NCBI GenBank assembly: GCA_025093985.1
Contig: JACAAK010000006.1
Location: 2,480,001-2,544,000, forward strand
Length of the DNA: 64,000 nucleotides
Source: Calvatia gigantea
Taxonomy: Eukaryota; Basidiomycota; Agaricomycetes; Agaricales; Lycoperdaceae
Reading direction: 5' to 3'
Made by a program: the position numbers and the translations under genes. Of the stretch, positions 23,136 through 34,074 are shown in pieces. The notes under the pieces were generated by a model that had not been told where the DNA came from, searched no databases, and was given only the letters and a program-made list of their open reading frames with translations. How positions within the stretch are numbered: position 1 is the first letter of the stretch; each line of letters opens with the position of its first letter.

Positions 23136-24309
23136 ATTGAGCGGTGAGTGTTGAGAAGGATAGGCTTGGACCTTCCCACCTTTTATGTTAGGGCGCGCAT
23201 CAAATAATGTCTCCTTTAGGTGTTAGTCAAATGACACATTGTAAGTCATTCCTGAAGAGCCCCTGAGAGCCTGTCCTGCGCCCTCTCCTGAGTAAGCCGC
23301 GTTGAAGAGCGAGTATTCAATAAGTTGGGTCATGCATAAAGAGCGAAGTGATGTTCAAGTCATTAAGGAAAAGCGTGGTGATGGTGAGGGTCTGAGTCAA
23401 GCCCGATGCCTATACTATGCATACGTCAGGGTCTCGTCAGGGCCAAGTCACCACAAACTGATTGACCAGTCTTCGTTCCGGTCCAATGACTCGCAATCCA
23501 CGCAAAGGTCAATTCATGATAATAGCACTCTGCTTACTTTGAAATCTCAATAAGTGCGGTCGCCGACGAGTTGAGAAAAGGTTGAGTTCCCGCTCACCGC
23601 CTTGCCCGACCTGTCCACAAGGTGGCACGTCCCTAACGAGTCGTTGGGAAGTAAAAAATCGGGGGTTTCCTTAACACTTTACTGCGGTGCTTTCGTAAAA
23701 TGCGATTCCTTCTGCTTGCGTCCCTATGTTAAAAATACAGTAAATATTGGTGCAGATATTAGGGAGAGGGGACCGGTGACTTTCGCGAGCACTAGCCGCT
23801 AGAGTAGCCCTCTTGAGTTACATCCCACGATTACAAATGAGGTTTCCTTCATGATTGCGCTATCAACTTATGCCTTATGTAGCTGTGTGCTTTGAGTTTG
23901 TTTGGGTGCAGGCCTAAGTATCTAGTTAGGGATTGAGGTCACTTTGATTAGAGAGTTTGTATCAGGCATCCGTTCGGAAGGCTTAGCTTCTGCCATTTTG
24001 TGATAATGGGGGCCCGGTACAACCGACGAACCGTGTCAAATAAAGCAGACATCTATTGGACGTCCATAAGCACTGTATATGAATACATGAATGAATCATA
24101 ATAACAGGAGTTCGTAAAACCACAATGCGTGAGCCGTGAACCAAGGGTTCGTATCGTAAATAATACCAAGACAAGTGCCATGAGAAGATACATTAAAGGC
24201 GGTGAATGGTGGGGAAGGTGGTATCATTTGAAAGAAAAAGAAGACAAAGTCACAGTAAAACGGAACAAAGAAGTGCTCGTTAAGCGAATTAAAAATATCA
24301 AAGCATGAT
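23136..24309. other. Intergenic region between DUF4246 copy 1 and ATG13
   Basis: About 1.2 kb with no recognisable gene, RNA or mobile element. It holds the DUF4246 promoter side and the ATG13 3' flank. Confidence 0.45.
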
Positions 24310-24980
24310 TCAATCACGCTCTCCCATTGGAGTACCCGGTACACCTGCAACACCACCAAAAATGCTCCACCCAGCAACAGCAAGTACAAGGGCACCCACA
24401 GCCCCGCTCACAACCTTTGACCTCCGCTTCAATTTGGCCGTGTCCTCCTTCCTACTCTTGTCTTCTACCGTTCTCGAATGAACTTTAGGCGAAGAAGTAG
24501 AAGAAGACGAATGACGCTGGTGAATCTTGAGTAGTTCCGAATGTGCTGGTGAATAGTATCGGGGTGAAGGCGTGTTGACAGGAATTGGAACTAAGTTCCG
24601 CCGTCGTACACTTGATTCAGCAAGTGCCGCCGAATCTCCATCTCTCGGTTGCGATCGAATTGACTCTACAGAACCAGGACCAATCGTACTTCCCCCACTC
24701 AACTCGAGACTACTTCCCAACTCTTCTAATATGCTCATCATAGGTGTCACCTCCTCGTCCTCCTCACCTTCATCCTCCTCCCCTTCCACTCTATGCTCCA
24801 CACCTAACCCAGGATCCCCAACTCGTCCAAGAACAACACTCTCGCTCCCCTCTTCCCAAATACTCCCCTCATCATCATCATCACTCTCGCTTCCCCTCTC
24901 CTCCTCTTCTTGCGGACGTTCCTCAATACCGCCGAAACCGATTGCCCCCGATTCCATACTGCCTCTCCCTGTCACGTTCC
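24310..24980 (-). CDS. Acidic open frame with C-terminal membrane span, just past the ATG13 stop
   Basis: In the frame shifted by one base from the ATG13 end, an open stretch reads GIEERPQEEEERGSESDDDD, then EEVTPMMSILEELGSSLEL, RRRNLVPIPVNTPSPRYY, KLKRRSKVVSGAVGALVLAV and ends GTPMGERD. A basic stretch followed by one hydrophobic span near the end suggests a tail-anchored or membrane protein. It has no ATG of its own in a good place and no intron joining it to ATG13 was found. Either ATG13 carries a frameshift at about 24.95 kb and this is its true C-terminus, or it is a separate gene with unseen upstream exons, or chance in biased sequence. Confidence 0.3.
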
Positions 24981-27900
24981 CTGTCATACATAGACGACAT
25001 CGACATATCGACTTCCATTCGCCCGAGGACTTCTTCTGAACCTTGGCTGTATATACTTGCGTTCCCTCCTCCCCCTCCTCCCCCGCTGCTGGTGCTAGTC
25101 GAGGAGCGTCTGTGGAAATCAAACCGAGCGGGGGAGGAAGTTGGGTCGAAGTCGGTTGATGTTGGGGTGTATCCTGCCCAACCACGTGTGTATCCGAGTC
25201 CCCCTGAATATGGATTTGTGTTCGGGTTCGGGTTTGAGCTTGTGCTGCTAGGGCTTGCGGAACTTGATTTCGAGCGCCCGTGTAAGGTCCGAAAGGGATG
25301 CAATGCGCTCGGAAACGTCGTGGGACTCGTAGTTCGCGTCGTGGATAATGGAGAGGGGAGTGGTATATTCGGTGAAGCAATATCGTCGTCATCGTCGTCG
25401 TTGTTGTTGTTCTGGCTGCCATCGATGCCATCAACGTTGGTGCCGATACGAGGTTGAGTAAGGGAAGGGAGCCCAAGTCCTAATCCAGTGCGTTCATCGT
25501 AACCGTAATAATACCTTCTTTCGCGTTCACGTTCGGATTCCCAATCTCTCATCTCATCTCTGCTGTCTCTCCCAGTGTCTTCGTCTTCTTCCCGCATCTC
25601 TCTTGCCTTACCCTTCCCTGACCTTTCTCTTCCCGTAGGTTCTAACCCCCTCTCCTCACGCTCACGCTCGCGCTCACGTTCCCGTTCCCTCTCCAACTCC
25701 CTCTCCCGCTCTCTCCGCCTCCTCCTCTCCCTCTCTCCAGATCCCAAACTAATCCCCTCAAGACTCTTCAAAAATACCTCATTCATCTTTCTCAAACGTT
25801 CTCCTACCTCTTCTTGACTCGTGAGCATCGGACCGCGTGCAGGTGATGTTGGAGAAGTCGATAGTTCGTATGGGTACAATGAGGAGGTTGTGGCGGGGTC
25901 CTTGCGTCGCAGTCGTTGTTGGTTGACGACGGGGAGGAGATGTTGCTGTGGATGTAGGACCTCCTTTGGTGGGTGATCGTGGGTCTTGTGCTTGCGCTTG
26001 TGCCTGTGTTGTGGTGGAAGTCTTGCGTAGTCCACTGGGATGAGAAGGTGAAGTGGAAGTTGGCGGAGAAGTTGACATCATCTCGCGTTCTCGTCGTTGT
26101 TGCTGTTGCTGTTGTTGCTGTTGTTGTTGTTGCTGTTGCTGTTGGTACCGGAATTGTAATAACGTAGGCGACATCGCAGGTGAACTTGACGTTGGGATAT
26201 GAGTTGGCGATAGAGGAGATTTCCTTTCTGCAAGACCACCGGTGGTAGTAGGGCTAATGGTAGCAGGTGCGTAACGCCCTGCGAAACTAGGCCTTTCTTC
26301 ACCTCTGCCTCTTTCTTCCCCCTCCTCGTTGTTATTCTGGTTGTGGTCGTCTTCGTCAGTACCAGTTACTTATCCCAGCCTAACCCAAGTCCGATACCAG
26401 GTAACATTCCTAAGCGGTTCCCTTGCCCTCCTCGTGGTGAGCGGATCGGCAGGGGACCTCGACCTTGACTCACCCTCCCGTCTTGTGGTGCGTGTACGAG
26501 AATCATGACGGGAACGTGAATGAGAATGTGGACGTGAATGGGATGATTGTGGACGTGAAGAGGGAGCCTTTTGGAAATACGGAGGTAAAGGCGAGGGTGA
26601 ACCTGGGGTGTGCGAGCGAGTATTCTCTAGCGCGTCCGATGAGGGGTTTACGAGCGTCAATTTCTTGGACGAAGATGGATATATCGTCTTCGTCTTGGTT
26701 GAGGGGTAAGTGTCGCTTGGTTGGTGTGTCATTTTTAGATAGATTGTCATATGTAAAGATGAGGCCGGTACTTACGGGCTTGACTTCAGGGTGTGCCTGT
26801 TCCTGCTCCCCCTGTACCACCTCCACCTTCACCTACTCCCACCCCGGTGGTTCCACCTCCCCCACCTGTCCCAGTACTCCCAGCAGCACTAGCAGGCCCA
26901 CTTCCAGCCGCACTCCCTCCCGCTCCTCCTCCCCCTCCCCCTGCTCCTCCCGCACTCCCCGTAGTATAGCGTTTCCCAAAACTACTCGAGTATCGTTTCC
27001 GTCCAGGTACCGGTACCGGACTCGACCCAGCTCCAGCTCCAGCTCCAGCTCCATCACCACCCTGCGTTCCAGGAATGGTATGAGCACCTGTTATAGCCGA
27101 TAACGCACGTTCACGTTCACGTTCAGCTGTAGACATCGTCGATAAAGAACTCATTCTCCTCTCCCTCTCCCTATCTGTGAACCCGGTGATGATAGGCGAG
27201 GGGGGCAGCCTGTTACCCGCAGTACTACCACCGCCTCCTAACGAAGCGTGTCGGACGTGAGATTGGGAATGGGTACTGGATACGGAGGATGGTTGACAGC
27301 CGAGAAGAGCGAGGTTGGTTGTCGTTGAGAGTGGTGAGTTGGTTGATGGGACGGGGGGGATGGGGAGAGGGATGGGGATGTTGGGTTGGTTGGAGAGTGA
27401 GGAGGGTCCACCGCCACCGCCGCCTGTGCGTACTGAGACGGAGGGGGAGGAGTTGGAGGGAGATGAGAGGGTGTTGCTCTTGAATGGGTGGACGGGGTTG
27501 ATGTTGGGTCGTCGGATGGGTAATGGACTTGTGGTCGTAGTGGTGCCTCCTGTTGTTGGTCCCGTGGTGGTAGCTGAAGTGGGGAAACCGACACCAGTGC
27601 CACCGCTGTTGGTCAAGAACGGGTTCGGACCGCCTTGGCTCATGACTGAGCTTGAAGGCGAGGAATTGGAGTTGAGAGATTGTTTACGTTGGCGTGGGGA
27701 TCCTGTAGGTGAAGAAGGTCCAGCACTGGTATGAAGACTGACACTCTCCTTACGGAGACGTGCTAATGGGTCTCTTGGGGAACTACTAGGCAACAAAGCA
27801 CCAGCTTTGGATGGGAGAATGAATCGCTCAGCGATACTCTCACTTGGTTCCTTAACTCCCGCCGCTGTGGAAGTTCGACCCTTTGCCATGTTCATGTTAG

Positions 27901-28791
27901 ATACGGAGGGCGGAGAAGATTGGCGTGATGCAGGCTTGTTCAATGTGGGAACGAACCCTTCACCGGCATTGAGATCAGCAGAGATAAACCTGCTGGATAA
28001 CACGGACTCAAGCTCGTCGATCTGGAAATAAGGTGTGGTGAGGTATGTGACGGAAAACTCGAGGGTACCAGGAGGCAGTTGCACGGGGGGGAAAGCCTGG
28101 GTTAGGGTTGGGATAGGCGATATCGTCTGGGCTGGGTGCATCCCGAAAGCGAGGGTTGTTGTGAGATCGTTATGAACTGAATGGCGGAGACGGAGAGAAA
28201 TGGAGAGGGCGCCTGTGCGTGCAAGGCCTCCTGTGCGTCTGCGGATGCGTTTGTAGAGGGTCCATGCAGGGAGGGTGCGAAGGAGGGTGTATATGCTCCG
28301 GAAGAGGACCATGCCGTGTTTGTATATGGGAGGTGGAGTCACTCCGTGGTTCGATAAGCCTGATAATGTTACAGTCCATACTTCGAGGACGATGGTATCT
28401 GGAGTGGGCTCAACACGTGCGCGACTGGAGTCCGGTGGGAGGTAGACCACAGCTTGGTTCGGTGAGAGTTCAGGGATAGTCAGGACCACTTCAAGGTCGA
28501 ATGTGGGTGGTGGGTGCCGGGTGATAGACTTGTATAGGTCACGGTCCTCTCTTGTGAACAAGTCAGAGTCGGGTGACTCGAGGTTGAACTGCGAGGGGGG
28601 TGTGTCAGCGGGGGGGGGGGCTAGTCGTTGGCCACAGTGAGCAGGAGAGGACTACTCACCCACTTGTCTGGCCTGAGGTTTGAGTGTGTGTCCGCTGTAA
28701 CGCGTGCATGGTGTACTAGTGAGAAGAGTTTAGTGTAGAAATGGTAAGCTATCTGGTCCGTCTTCTGCTGCTGCTCCTCCATCATCATCAT
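24923..28791 (-). CDS. ATG13: Autophagy protein Atg13-like, long copy (multi-exon)
   Basis: Exon 1 is 28791-28660 (AYHFYTKLFSLVHHARVTAD, LRPDKW). Exon 2 starts at 28588 and contains the rest of the Atg13 N-terminal HORMA domain: FNLESPDSDLF, PPPTFDLEVVLTIPELSPNQ, VVYLPPDSS, VLEVWTVTLSG, YTLLRTLPAWTLYKRIRR and TYLTTPYFQIDELE. A long disordered Ser/Pro/Gly-rich region follows, then DDISIFVQEIDARKPLIGRA, a polyQ run near 26.1 kb, PMLTSQEEVGERLRKMNEVF, an Arg/Glu-repeat stretch and QGSEEVLGRMEVD before TGA at 24923. Atg13 is the regulatory partner of the Atg1 kinase in the autophagy initiation complex. Between 26.85 and 25.95 kb the coding signal moves between frames in low-complexity sequence where I could not find matching introns, so exons there are unresolved. 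Three partial copies of this gene lie elsewhere in the window. Confidence 0.75.
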
Positions 28792-29838
28792 AGCATCCTC
28801 CAACAAGCTCAATTCGGTAACTTCCACAGGTTACATACAGTCTTATCTTATCTTATCAATACACATCCACGTGACTGCACCCGTACATCAACGAGTGTGG
28901 AATTTGGATAAATGTATTATGTAGGTTGGACGTGGAACCTTATTTCAGAGATCGAAAGCTCTTATTTGATTACTCTATTAGCTGGCCAGACAAGGAGGAA
29001 GGAAATGCTACATCGTGTGTTTAATAAATCACACACTCCCTTCTGTGCAGGGCCGAATCCCACGGACCCACTCACTTTGTACCTTCCTTGGCTTTCTTTG
29101 AATTGTCGTCCCGTCCTATCATTCCTCGATTTTCCTTCGCTGTATTTACTACCACTATCACCGCTCCCGATGGAGAACAGCCTCGCGCCAGCCAACCTTC
29201 ACACCTCTCAAGGCTGGCAAAACAAAGTCGGTGAAGGAAAGCATCGCAACCAGATCTGGCAAATTCGACATCGGGAAATGGGCCTAAAAAAATTCCCTAC
29301 ATAATAAGACTTCGCCTTGTCAAGGAATTTGTTGTACCCCGAGGTCCTTGGTATTGATCCTGACTGGGTAGTGGTGCCTGTTGTATCGACGTCTGCGTCT
29401 TGCGCACTGAGAACTAGGTTTCCTCTGGTGTAGAAAATCACGCCACGTGCAAGATTTTGAACTTATTGACTACACCTGTGTACGTAACTCCAGGAAGTCG
29501 TTGATACGATCAGGGTAATACAGGAATAATGGCTGGCAGCTACATGGAAAAGCAAAATCAATGGACTCTGACTTTATGACGACCTGTCAGTGTAAGACAC
29601 CGGAATCCTAGGCAAAAACGGAACACTCGAAGTCGTGTAAATCGAGTGACCATACTCGGATCTTATCTCACGTTCATAATTCACACATATACCGAGATTT
29701 TGCACTACCCAGTGGCGTTGCGTTACAGTGAATTGTCAGTGAGGTGGCTCATGCCACAGGACGGCGATTGCCGTCGCCCAGTATCTAAACAAGTGGGATG
29801 GACTGTGCGGCGCCTATCCATCCTTCTTCCCTTCCACC
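28792..29838. other. Divergent promoter region between ATG13 and NACHT-kinase copy A
   Basis: No gene recognised. A segment at about 29.10-29.16 kb (CATTCCTCGATTTTCC..) resembles one at about 56.90-56.94 kb (CGTTCCTCGATTTCCC..), which lies at a like distance upstream of copy D; both are probably remnants of a duplicated 5' flank. A stretch at about 29.73-29.82 kb is also shared, in CpG-depleted form, with the 5' flank of copy C at 36.88-36.95 kb. Confidence 0.45.
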
Positions 29839-32800
29839 ATGCCCCCCGGGTTTCTGAAACGTTTCATACGCCCTCGACCCAAGCACAAAGAGCGTAACCG
29901 TAGCCAGCCTGAGAGCCAAACTGGTGGTTTCTTTAACAATGCTAGTCGCTTCACCATCAGCAAACCAAATATGATCGATATCCATGGTTCGCAAATTGCT
30001 CAAACCATTATCAACCGCTTCAATGCAGGCGAAGCAGGTCGTCAACCCTTGATTTGAGTCTTAAGTACGAATCACTGATTCTTACACTAGGGCTGGACTA
30101 TCTTTTGCCCTACGTCTGCTCTGGTGCTGCGGTGGATTCGAGTGAGCGAGATCCTCCTCCATCATGTCATCCCGGGACTCGCGAGCGAATTCGAAGCACT
30201 CTAACAACCTGGTTCGATAATCCCGAGCGCCAACGGAACATCGTATGGCTCACAGGTCCCGCAGGCACCGGAAAATCAGCCGTCGCTCAGACATTTGCCG
30301 AGCTTTGCGCAGACAAGGGCCGTCTCGGTGCTGCATTTTTCTTCTCCAGACCAAACGAACGAGACAAACCGGACACCGTTACTCCCACACTTGCATATCA
30401 ATTGGCAGTCCACTTTCCCGATTATAGGCACCTCCTCACAGATCGCATCGCCTATGATCCTACCATCTTCCAGAAAACACCCCGCGCCCAATTCAAGAGA
30501 CTCATCGTTGAGCCCTTCTCAACGCTTCAAGTTTCCGGTCACCCAGTTATTCGAGCACCGCTCCTTATCCTCCTGGATGGTTTAGACGAATGCCAGGGAA
30601 TACCTACTCAATGCGAGTTTGTGGAGATGATCGGCGAGGTTGTTCGGTTGAAGAAGGGTCTTCCCCTACTCTGGTTAATTTGCAGTCGCCCAGAGTCCCA
30701 TCTGAAGCGCATTTTCTCGAGGCCGCATTTCGGGATCGATTGCCTCAAGGAGGAACTGCTGATTGACGCCGAGACCAAGGATGACGTTGACCGTTTTTTG
30801 CATGCTGGATTTGCAAAGCTCCGAGACGAATTCCACGACGTAACTGACTCGTCCTGGCCGTCAAGCGCGCAATTCAACAAGGTTTCGAAAATATCCTCCG
30901 GGCTCTTCGTCCTCGCCTCGGCTATCCTCAGATACCTCGGCGATCGTATATATGCCAACCCAATGGCTCGCCTTATCACCTTGTTGGAATTCACACAGAG
31001 CGCCCACCGAACTGGCACGAATAATCCCCTCGGGGCTCTCGATCTATTTTATTCCAATATCCTCGCAGACATACCAGATAATGTCCTTCCAATAACGAAA
31101 AGGATCTTAGCGCACCACCTTGCGCTACGCTCCTTCCCTTTGGGGATATTCCCTGTCCAGACTCTCTGCAACTTGTTGAATATCGACAGAAAGACCTTTT
31201 ACCTTGCCCTGCGAACCCTCCACTCTTTGGTCAATGTACCTCCACCCGAGAAGGCGCACGAGGAGCATATACAATTTTATCATGCGTCGTTTGAAGACTA
31301 TCTTGTTGACCCCATTCGAAGCGGCAAGTTTGCCCTTGACGTGAAAAAAGCCAAGGTTAAAATGCCTCGCCTGTGTCCATTTTGGTACAAGACCGGTACA
31401 GGTTCTTCCGGTCGCGGGTTTAGAGCCATTGGCGGAATGATAAGCTCTCTCTGGGGAAATGCCGGCTCATCTGACGGTTCAGCCCAAGTGTCAAAAGAAG
31501 ATATCATCCATATTCTACACACGCGAATTCTCTGCTCCGAGGGCAGCTGCCGGACTCTCGCCGGGGTAAATGGTGCCAGTGCACAGCATATTCTCGATAT
31601 TATCCAAAGGGTTTGGGAATTCCGTCCGTAAGCATGTAGATTGCGAACTGATTTTCACTTACAGTTACTTTACTCCCATATGGTTGGCGACGCAGCCCGG
31701 CGATCGATTCTGTTGTCCTTTTTGCGATTGTCTATGGTATCTGGGCTCTTTCCCCAGGCGCTGCGGCTTCATGACGTCAAATGGTCATCCAAGGCTGTCG
31801 AAGGTGGTTCAAGTAGCGATGTATACAGGGGTGAATACCAAGGCCGCCAAGTTTGCAGTGAAGGTGTGGCTTCGTCGTAAACCCGATCTCAGTCGCATGG
31901 TCAAGGTGCGCTATAAACCCACTTGGCGTTCAATCCAATCATTAACCCTCCACCCTGCAGATCTTTTTCCATCAAGCTGTTGTGTGGTGTCACCTTGTGC
32001 ATCCGAACGTCTTGCCATTCTATGGTGTTTATCACCCGCCCGACGGTCCCAGAATAGGACTTATACTCCCTTGGATGAAAAACGGCAGCCTATCTAGCTA
32101 TTTAGAAAAGTGCCCAGCATACGCTAGCGACTGCCGCTCGTGAGGATCTTTGATGCATGTCCCTCGGTTGCTCGTTTATAAAATTCAACAGGTAAGCAAC
32201 GTCGTGGCTGGGTTGCAATACCTACACCAGCATCACATTGCGCACGGCAATCTTAAAGGGGTGAGAACACGTTTAGGAGTCCTTTTTGGGGTCAGAGCCT
32301 GACAAAACCCACAGATTAATGTCCTTATCCGAGATGATGGCTCTGCGTGTCTTGCAGGTTTTGGATTGTCATCGGTGATTGACCCCGATGCACCGGGACA
32401 ATTTCCAATTCAAGGCCACACCACTCACTGGGCCCCTCCGGAGTTCTTCAACTCACCAGAAGATAGTCTTCTATCCCCTAGCTTTTCGGGCGATATTTAT
32501 TCATTGGCATGTCTCATGCTTGAGGTACCTTCACCTGATACCTTCATTGCACTCGTCGATGACTGATGCTATGTCACAGATATTTGCTGGAAAAATCCCC
32601 TTCCACCAATATTGGCATGCCGCCCCTATCAGGATGGCGAAATTACGAGGAGAAACTCCACTCAAGCCTGAGCATGACAGAGCATCAGAGCTTACGGATG
32701 ACATCTGGGCAGTTATGGAAAACTGCTGGAGCTTTAATCCAAATGATCGACCGACTGTGGACGAGGTCATAGTGCAGCTTCATGGACATGTACCGCCGTT

Positions 32801-33005
32801 GTTGCCGGCCCAGCTTACTCAAGAGTGGTCTTGGAGGCCGAATTCTTCCACTTGGACGGCAGCGCAGATGAGTGAGGATAAAGCGTTCTTGGTTAACTTC
32901 GTGAGTCAGGCTTCAGGGGATATCTTATCGCCGTTGGGGCTCATGACCCCTAGTTTAATCTTGATTGATATGGACCATACCAATGACATTTGTGAAGAAA
33001 GGTGA
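29839..33005 (+). CDS. NACHT-kinase fusion protein copy A (7 exons; kinase frame damaged)
   Basis: Exons: 29839-30037, 30091-31610, 31665-31905, 31961-32139, 32192-32260, 32315-32524, 32580-33005. Residues 1-66 form a basic leader plus the NASxFxI-type motif common before fungal NACHT domains. The NACHT ATPase has a P-loop GPAGTGKS at about residue 122 and Walker B LLILLDGLDE at about 224; a helical region follows to about residue 573. The C-terminal part is a protein kinase: GGSSSDVYRGEYQGRQV, HPNVLPFYGVYHPPDG, LPWMKNGSLSSYLEK, HHIAHGNLKGINVLI, CLAGFGLSS, HWAPPEFF, IYSLACLMLE, PNDRPTVDEV. HRD reads HGN and DFG reads GFG, so it should be a pseudokinase. Two single-base insertions relative to the other copies (near 31856, at the Lys strand, and near 32118) break the kinase frame. 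A protein stopping after NACHT remains possible. STAND/NLR proteins of this kind act in fungal self/non-self recognition. Confidence 0.75.
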
Positions 33006-33419
33006 TCCCGGACGCATACGCGCATCAACGTCTGTTGGACCGTCGCTCAGCGTAAAACCGAGGATGTGAGGAAAAATAAGGACTGGACCTGTCAGGCGAG
33101 TTCCATGGTGTGAGATATGGAGAGGCTGCATCTGGAAAGGCAGTCTGGATCGTGACCCTAGTCCATTCGAAAGCAAGGCGATGTATATTAGTTGAATTCC
33201 CAGGGAGCGTGTACACTAGGTACAGTAGCGCAAAAAGATCTGCTACGCGCGAAGGTAGTCAAGCATGGAGCGTGGCATTGGCGCTTCTGATGATGTTTCG
33301 CTTTAAAACTCTGATCGTATTTGTTGTGTTCGACTATAGAATGGTCATAGGAGAATGGACGGAAAACAGAAGATCAAAAGGTTTCAAAAACGGGGAATGT
33401 ACCGGGGATAATTTCAGCG
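33006..33419. other. 3' flank of NACHT-kinase copy A
   Basis: The first 190 bp (for example GTCAGCGTAAAA-like, GAGAGGCTG, TTCGAAAGCAA) match the 3' flank of copy C at 56.04-56.20 kb, showing that the duplication unit extends past the coding region. The rest holds nothing recognised. Confidence 0.45.
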
Positions 33420-33945
33420 TTACACACATCGAAGCTGGAAAATCCAAAGTTCCAAGTCTCCGGAAGAATTTGATAGTCTACCTGGAGCACCTCCACCATC
33501 TACGTCCTTCTGCAAGTTGTCCCTAAGGTCGGAGGAGTACACGCTGTGTTTGTGAATTGAGAGACGGTGACCACTCCGATGGTTTTCGACGAATCCTGAT
33601 GGTGTGACAGCACATACTTCAAGAGCGATGGTGGACTCAACACGTGTGGGGCTGACGTCTGGTGGGAGGTAGACCACAGCTTGATACAGGGCGAGTTTGG
33701 AGATGGTCAAGTCCACTTCGAGGTCGAGCGTCGGTGGTGGGTGTCGGGTGGTGGACTCGTAGAGGTCACAGTCCTCTCGAGTCTGGAGACTTGAGGTTGA
33801 ATGTTGAACGTTGAACTGCGAAGGGTTTTGTCGGTGGCATAGGTCGTTAGCTGAATTGAACGGAACACAACTCACCCTGACCTGAGGGTAGAGTTTGTGT
33901 CAGCTATGTTGCAGTGAATGATATACTACATGTCGTAAGTTGTGA
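33420..33945 (-). pseudogene. ATG13-like fragment 2 (HORMA-domain part)
   Basis: The minus strand encodes TREDCDLYESTTRHPPPTLD, LEVDLTISKLALYQAVVYLP and ALEVCAVTPSGF, a clear relative of exon 2 of the long ATG13 copy. Upstream (to about 33945) remnants of exon 1 and its GTGAG donor are visible but out of frame. Downstream of the HORMA part homology stops near YTLLRTLPAW. It lies convergent to NACHT-kinase copy A, about 400 bp past its stop. Confidence 0.75.
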
Positions 33946-34074
33946 GAAGTTGGTGCGAGATGCAAGGCCAACCCTTAGGGTGAGTCAGTGACACTTGTAT
34001 ATTGTCAATATTTACCTGAGGGAGACAAACTGAGATAGGAAGGTCTCCAAGCCTGTCCAAGCCTGCCGTCCAGG

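Noticed and set aside
24572..25817. Plus-strand Ser/Pro-rich open frames
   Set aside because: They are antisense to the acidic/Arg-Glu low-complexity part of ATG13; composition explains their length.
25500..26160. CAG/GTT and RERERE tracts as independent microsatellites
   Set aside because: They encode polyQ and Arg-Glu runs within ATG13, so they are listed as part of that gene.
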